Assembly: GCA_043721775.1 (NCBI GenBank)
Contig: JAYSQA010000157.1
Location: 1 to 32,481, forward strand
From: Stagnihabitans sp043721775
GTDB taxonomy: Bacteria; Pseudomonadota; Alphaproteobacteria; Rhodobacterales; Rhodobacteraceae
Reading direction: 5' to 3'
Length of the DNA stretch: 32,481 nt
Notes under the pieces: model-generated
What the model saw: the letters and a program-made list of their open reading frames with translations, nothing else
Told to the model about the DNA's origin: nothing
The model's database searches: none
Position numbers and translations under genes: made by a program
Shown: positions 29,637 through 32,481 of the stretch, in pieces
Numbering within the stretch: position 1 is the stretch's first letter
Layout of the letters: each line of letters starts with the position of its first letter

Positions 29637-30545
29637 TCAGGCCTGAACCATTTTCGCCACTTCCGCCGCGAAATCTTCTTTCTCTTTCTCGATGCCTTCG
29701 CCAACCGCCACGCGGGCGTAGCCGGTTATTTCGACGCCGGCTGCTTTGGCGGCTTGCTCCACCGTCACCTCGGGGTTGATCACGAACTGCTGACCCAGCA
29801 ACGTGTTCTCCGACAGGAACCGCTTCATCCGGCCCGGGATGATGTTGTTGTGGATCACGGCATCGGGCTTGGGCTTGGCCGAGGAGGCGTTCTCTTCCAG
29901 CGCCTTGGCGGTCTGCACGGCCAGTTCACGCTCCAGCACCGCCGGGTCCAGCGAGGCTTCCGACAGCGACAAGGGCGAGGTGGCTGCGATGTGCATGGCG
30001 AACTGTTTGCCAATCGCCTGTGCTGCTTCTGCCGGGCCGTTCAGGGCAACCAGCACGCCGATCTTGCCCATGCCTTCGGTCGCGGCGTTGTGCACATAAG
30101 ACACCACGGTCGAGCCTTCCAGCACATGCATGCGGCGCAGGGTCATATTCTCGCCAATGCGGGCGATGGTGCCGTTGATCACCGTCTCAATCGGCTCGCC
30201 GTTCAGATGCGAGGCTTTCAGCACTTCGATTGTCTCACCGGTTTCCAGCGCAATCTTGGTCACTTCGCGCACCAGGCTTTGGAAGTCGGTGTTCTTGGCG
30301 ACGAAATCGGTTTCCGAGTTGATCTCGACAGCCACGCCGCGCCCGTTCGATACGGCGACGCCGACCAGACCCTCGGCAGCCACACGGCCGGCTTTCTTGG
30401 CGGCTTTGGCCAGGCCCTTGGTGCGCAGCCAATCGACCGCCGCTTCCATATCGCCGTTCACTTCGACAAGCGCCTTCTTGGCGTCCATCATGCCTGCGCC
30501 GGTCTGTTCGCGCAGTTCTTTCACCATTTGTGCGGTGACGGTCAT
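29637..30545 (-). CDS. tsf: Elongation factor Ts
   Basis: This 302-residue nucleotide exchange factor recycles EF-Tu in translation. The N-terminal UBA-like domain reads AQMVKELREQTGAGMMDAKK ALVE (in two parts, residues 6-30). The core holds INSETDFVAKN (about 75-85), the EF-Ts signature that contacts EF-Tu. The C-terminus ends in the EKEDFAAEVAKMVQ motif. Length and motifs are normal. It follows rpsB by 113 bp on the same strand and is closed by a strong terminator. Confidence 0.98.
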   Translation of the reverse strand: MTVTAQMVKELREQTGAGMMDAKKALVEVNGDMEAAVDWLRTKGLAKAAKKAGRVAAEGLVGVAVSNGRGVAVEINSETDFVAKNTDFQSLVREVTKIALETGETIEVLKASHLNGEPIETVINGTIARIGENMTLRRMHVLEGSTVVSYVHNAATEGMGKIGVLVALNGPAEAAQAIGKQFAMHIAATSPLSLSEASLDPAVLERELAVQTAKALEENASSAKPKPDAVIHNNIIPGRMKRFLSENTLLGQQFVINPEVTVEQAAKAAGVEITGYARVAVGEGIEKEKEDFAAEVAKMVQA

Positions 30546-30619
30546 GCTAAAGTCTCCACTGTTCCTGAAAATGGCAGCGAGCGGGATATACCCGCGCCCG
30601 ATACCAGAATTGTGAATGT

Positions 30620-30641
30620 GGCCCCCTGCGGTCAGAGGGCC
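30620..30641 (-). promoter_or_regulatory. Hairpin in the rpsB-tsf intergenic region
   Basis: On the minus strand GGCCCTCTG (30641-30633) pairs with CAGGGGGCC (30628-30620) around the loop ACCG, with one G-U pair. No U-run follows, so it is not a canonical terminator; it may reduce read-through from rpsB into tsf or protect the processed rpsB 3' end. Confidence 0.5.
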
Positions 30642-30658
30642 AAAGGATCAGGCCAAAT

Positions 30659-31414
30659 TCAGGCCCCTGCGGCTTCTTCCACCGGCGCATCATCCAGCGC
30701 GCCAAGGTCGACACCAGCCGCCCCCATCTGGGCGGTCATGCCGTCCAGTGCCGCACGGCTGACGAGGTCGCAATACAGCGCAATCGCGCGGCTTGCGTCG
30801 TCGTTGCCGGGGATGATGTAGTCGATGTCTTTGGGCGAGCAGTTGCTGTCCACGATGCCAACAACCGGGATGCCCAGCTTCTTGGCTTCGGTGATCGCAA
30901 GGGCTTCTTTACCCACGTCAATCACGAACAGCAGGTCCGGCGTGCCGCCCATTTCACGGATACCACCAAGCGAAGCTTGCAGCTTGCCCTGTTCGCGTTC
31001 CATGCCAAGACGCTCTTTCTTGGTCAGGCCTTCAGCCCCACCAGCCAGAATCTCGTCCAGCGCCTTCAGACGGGCGATCGAGTTCTGGATGGTTTTCCAG
31101 TTGGTCAGCGTGCCGCCAAGCCAGCGGTGGTTCATGTAGTACTGCGCGCATTTTTCCGCCGATTCCGAGATCGACTTCTGCGCCTGGCGTTTGGTGCCTA
31201 CGAACAGGATACGCCCGCCCTTGGCAACCGTATCGCGCACGATCTTCAGCGCCGCGTCCAGCATTGGCACGGTCTGCGTCAGGTCAAGAATGTGAATGCC
31301 GTTGCGGTCGCCGTAAATATACTCGCCCATCCGGGGATTCCAGCGGGCGGTCTGGTGACCGTAGTGAACGCCAGCTTCCAACAGCTGACGCATGGAGAAC
31401 TCGGGAAGAGCCAT
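30659..31414 (-). CDS. rpsB: 30S ribosomal protein S2
   Basis: This is a 251-residue S2 protein. Signatures seen are FSMRQLLEAGVHYGHQTARW at the N-terminus, RNGIHILDLTQTVPML (about 37-52), VGTKRQAQKSISESA, HRWLGGTLTNWKTIQNSI (about 95-112), and the signature PDLLFVIDVGKEALAITEAK (about 157-176) with GIPVVGIVDSNCSP. The acidic C-terminal tail is usual for alphaproteobacteria. It is the first gene of the rpsB-tsf operon. The 204-bp spacer upstream (31415-31618) must hold the promoter; a TTGCGC/GCTAAG pair with 15-bp spacing is visible on the minus strand but is not convincing. Confidence 0.98.
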   Translation of the reverse strand: MALPEFSMRQLLEAGVHYGHQTARWNPRMGEYIYGDRNGIHILDLTQTVPMLDAALKIVRDTVAKGGRILFVGTKRQAQKSISESAEKCAQYYMNHRWLGGTLTNWKTIQNSIARLKALDEILAGGAEGLTKKERLGMEREQGKLQASLGGIREMGGTPDLLFVIDVGKEALAITEAKKLGIPVVGIVDSNCSPKDIDYIIPGNDDASRAIALYCDLVSRAALDGMTAQMGAAGVDLGALDDAPVEEAAGA

Positions 31415-31618
31415 GTGCTATCCTTTTCCGGTTTGAACCTGAGTGAGGCCGTCTTCAGGGTTACCCCCAACCGGCGGACCAAACGGGATTTCTCCCCGCA
31501 AAGCCCAAGCCCCACTTGTGAAGTGCGTCTCCCTTAGCGGCAGTCGCCCCAAGGCGCAAGGGGGCCAAAGTGCTGCCCAAGGCGCAATCCCCGTAAAATC
31601 CACGCCGTCCGGCCCAAT

Positions 31619-32340
31619 TCAACCGGCAAACGGCATTAGCCCGCGCGCAAGGGGCGCCAGATTGGCAAGGATCGGCAAAAGCCGCGGCACGCAGTCCGGC
31701 CCGAACAGCCAGTCCGGATGCGGCATCTCCTCACCCAGCCGCGCGATCACATGCTTGCGCCGCAACAGGTGATCCCAATCTGCACCGGCAGAATCCACAC
31801 CGGCAGAATCCACACCGGCAGCGCCCGAACCGGCAGGCCACCCCTTCGGCAGCCGAGCAAGGTCCGGCGCATCCAAGCTTGCGCCCTGCCCTCCGGCCCG
31901 CGCCAGAAGCGCCATGAACGTGTCGCGCTGGCGCTCATCACAAAACGCGTGCCGCAACCGTGCCAATCCATCGGTGGAAAAGCCAAACTGCCCCATCCAA
32001 AAGCCAAACCCTGTCGGAAAAATCACCAGATGCACCCCCGGCACCTTGCCAAACGCAGGCCCGCCCGATTTTGAAAGCGTCGACAGAACCAGATGCCAAT
32101 GCGCGTGATGAGGCGTTTGGCGTTCGGGAACCGTACATCCCGGTTGTTCCGCCGGATCGAGCCGCGCAGCTTCGGCACCGCCATCAACCCCATCTGCGCC
32201 ACCGGCCCCGACAGGGCCGCCGCCAGATCCAAGCCCGGATTCAGCCACAGGGCCTCATACGCCGCCCGGTGCGCGGCAAACCAGTCGCGGGAATTTCCCG
32301 CCTCCAACCCCGCCAGAAATCCCACCAGCCCCTTGGGCAC
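31619..32340 (-). pseudogene. DUF2461 (TIGR02453-like) protein, frameshifted
   Basis: The N-terminal part, from about GTG 32340, reads GLVGFLAGLEAGNSRDWFAA and later VPKLRGSIRRNNRDVRF. The C-terminal part, in another frame, continues with TPHHAHWHLVLSTLSKSGGP, VPGVHLVIFPTGFGFWMGQF and PDWLFGPDCV. Together they match the layout of the DUF2461 family, whose function is unknown. The frames join near 32115-32117 if one A is added to a three-A run on the coding strand (AAACG to AAAACG). The 5' end may carry a further indel, because the usual N-terminus is not obvious in the GTG frame. A 15-bp repeat (31784-31822) lies in the C-terminal half. With one homopolymer indel, sequencing error cannot be excluded. 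Confidence 0.7.
31784..31822. repeat. 15-bp tandem repeat in the DUF2461-type gene
   Basis: accggcagaatccac occurs at 31784-31798 and 31799-31813, followed by a partial third copy (accggcag). It is in frame and encodes AGVDS twice plus AGAD. Confidence 0.85.
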
Positions 32341-32395
32341 TCCGCCAAACGCCGCCCGATTTCATACTTGCGCAAATATCCCTGTCGTATCTCAT

Positions 32396-32431
32396 AAAGT
32401 CTGACAGTACTTGCGGCCAAAGTCTGACAGT
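32396..32431. repeat. 13-bp direct repeats at the right edge of the window
   Basis: AAAGTCTGACAGT occurs at 32396-32408 and 32419-32431, 23 bp apart start to start; ttgcgg also occurs twice nearby (32411, 32442). Repeats of this kind are found at the ends of some insertion sequences (multiple repeats in the IS21 family) and in operators. No transposase is within the window. The 141 bases after the DUF2461-type gene hold no gene I can support. Confidence 0.5.
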
Positions 32432-32481
32432 GGGGCGTCTCTTGCGGTATTAGCCAACAGCACGTGGTTACAGCCGATTGA

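Overview
The window is high-GC alphaproteobacterial chromosome, most likely Rhodobacterales/Rhodobacteraceae. The basis is the aerobic (cob-type) cobalamin gene set in the order cobD-cobC / cobQ-HAD-cobO / DUF1636-cobW-cobN-cobG-cobH-cobI-cobJ-cobK-cobL-cobE-cobM-cobB-cobA / cbtB-cbtA-cobF, with rpsB-tsf and a DUF2461-type gene nearby. Genus is an inference; no rRNA is present.

Left region (1-4729): the right-hand end of an integrated element. A tyrosine recombinase gene (3223-4539, minus) lies next to a 3' half of a tRNA-Arg(CCG) gene (about 4681-4729), the expected attR scar of integration into a tRNA 3' end. Leftward on the minus strand come several small DNA-binding proteins, an unknown protein and a primase/ATPase gene broken by an in-frame stop, a frameshift and a lost C-terminus. 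The intact tRNA and the far end of the element should lie left of the window.

Central region (4799-25914): the cobalamin locus. A PduX-like L-threonine kinase gene and cobC (threonine-phosphate decarboxylase), the two genes that make the aminopropanol linker, are both broken, while cobD between them is intact. cobQ, a HAD hydrolase and cobO form a tightly overlapped minus-strand operon. A cobalamin riboswitch (10355-10537) precedes the plus-strand operon that runs from a DUF1636 gene through cobW, cobN (hydrogenobyrinate diamide cobaltochelatase large subunit) and the corrin ring enzymes cobG, H, I, J, L, E, M, B and A to a second DUF1636 gene. cobK sits inside this operon on the opposite strand. 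A second cobalamin riboswitch (24031-24213) precedes the cobalt importer genes cbtB and cbtA and cobF. Together these cover uroporphyrinogen III to adenosylcobinamide phosphate, except cobST, the Co reductase and the linker supply; lower-ligand and nucleotide-loop genes are not here.

Right region (26011-32481): a MacAB-like tripartite export operon on the minus strand (adaptor, ATPase, permease), a 359-bp spacer with two inverted copies of a short palindromic repeat, the rpsB-tsf translation operon with a clear terminator, and a frameshifted DUF2461-type gene. The last 90 bp carry short direct repeats that may be the edge of another element.

Recurring themes are a REP-like palindrome (four copies, one inside cobN and one supplying the cobQ stop codon), short tandem duplications in six genes, and one-base indels in short homopolymers in three genes.
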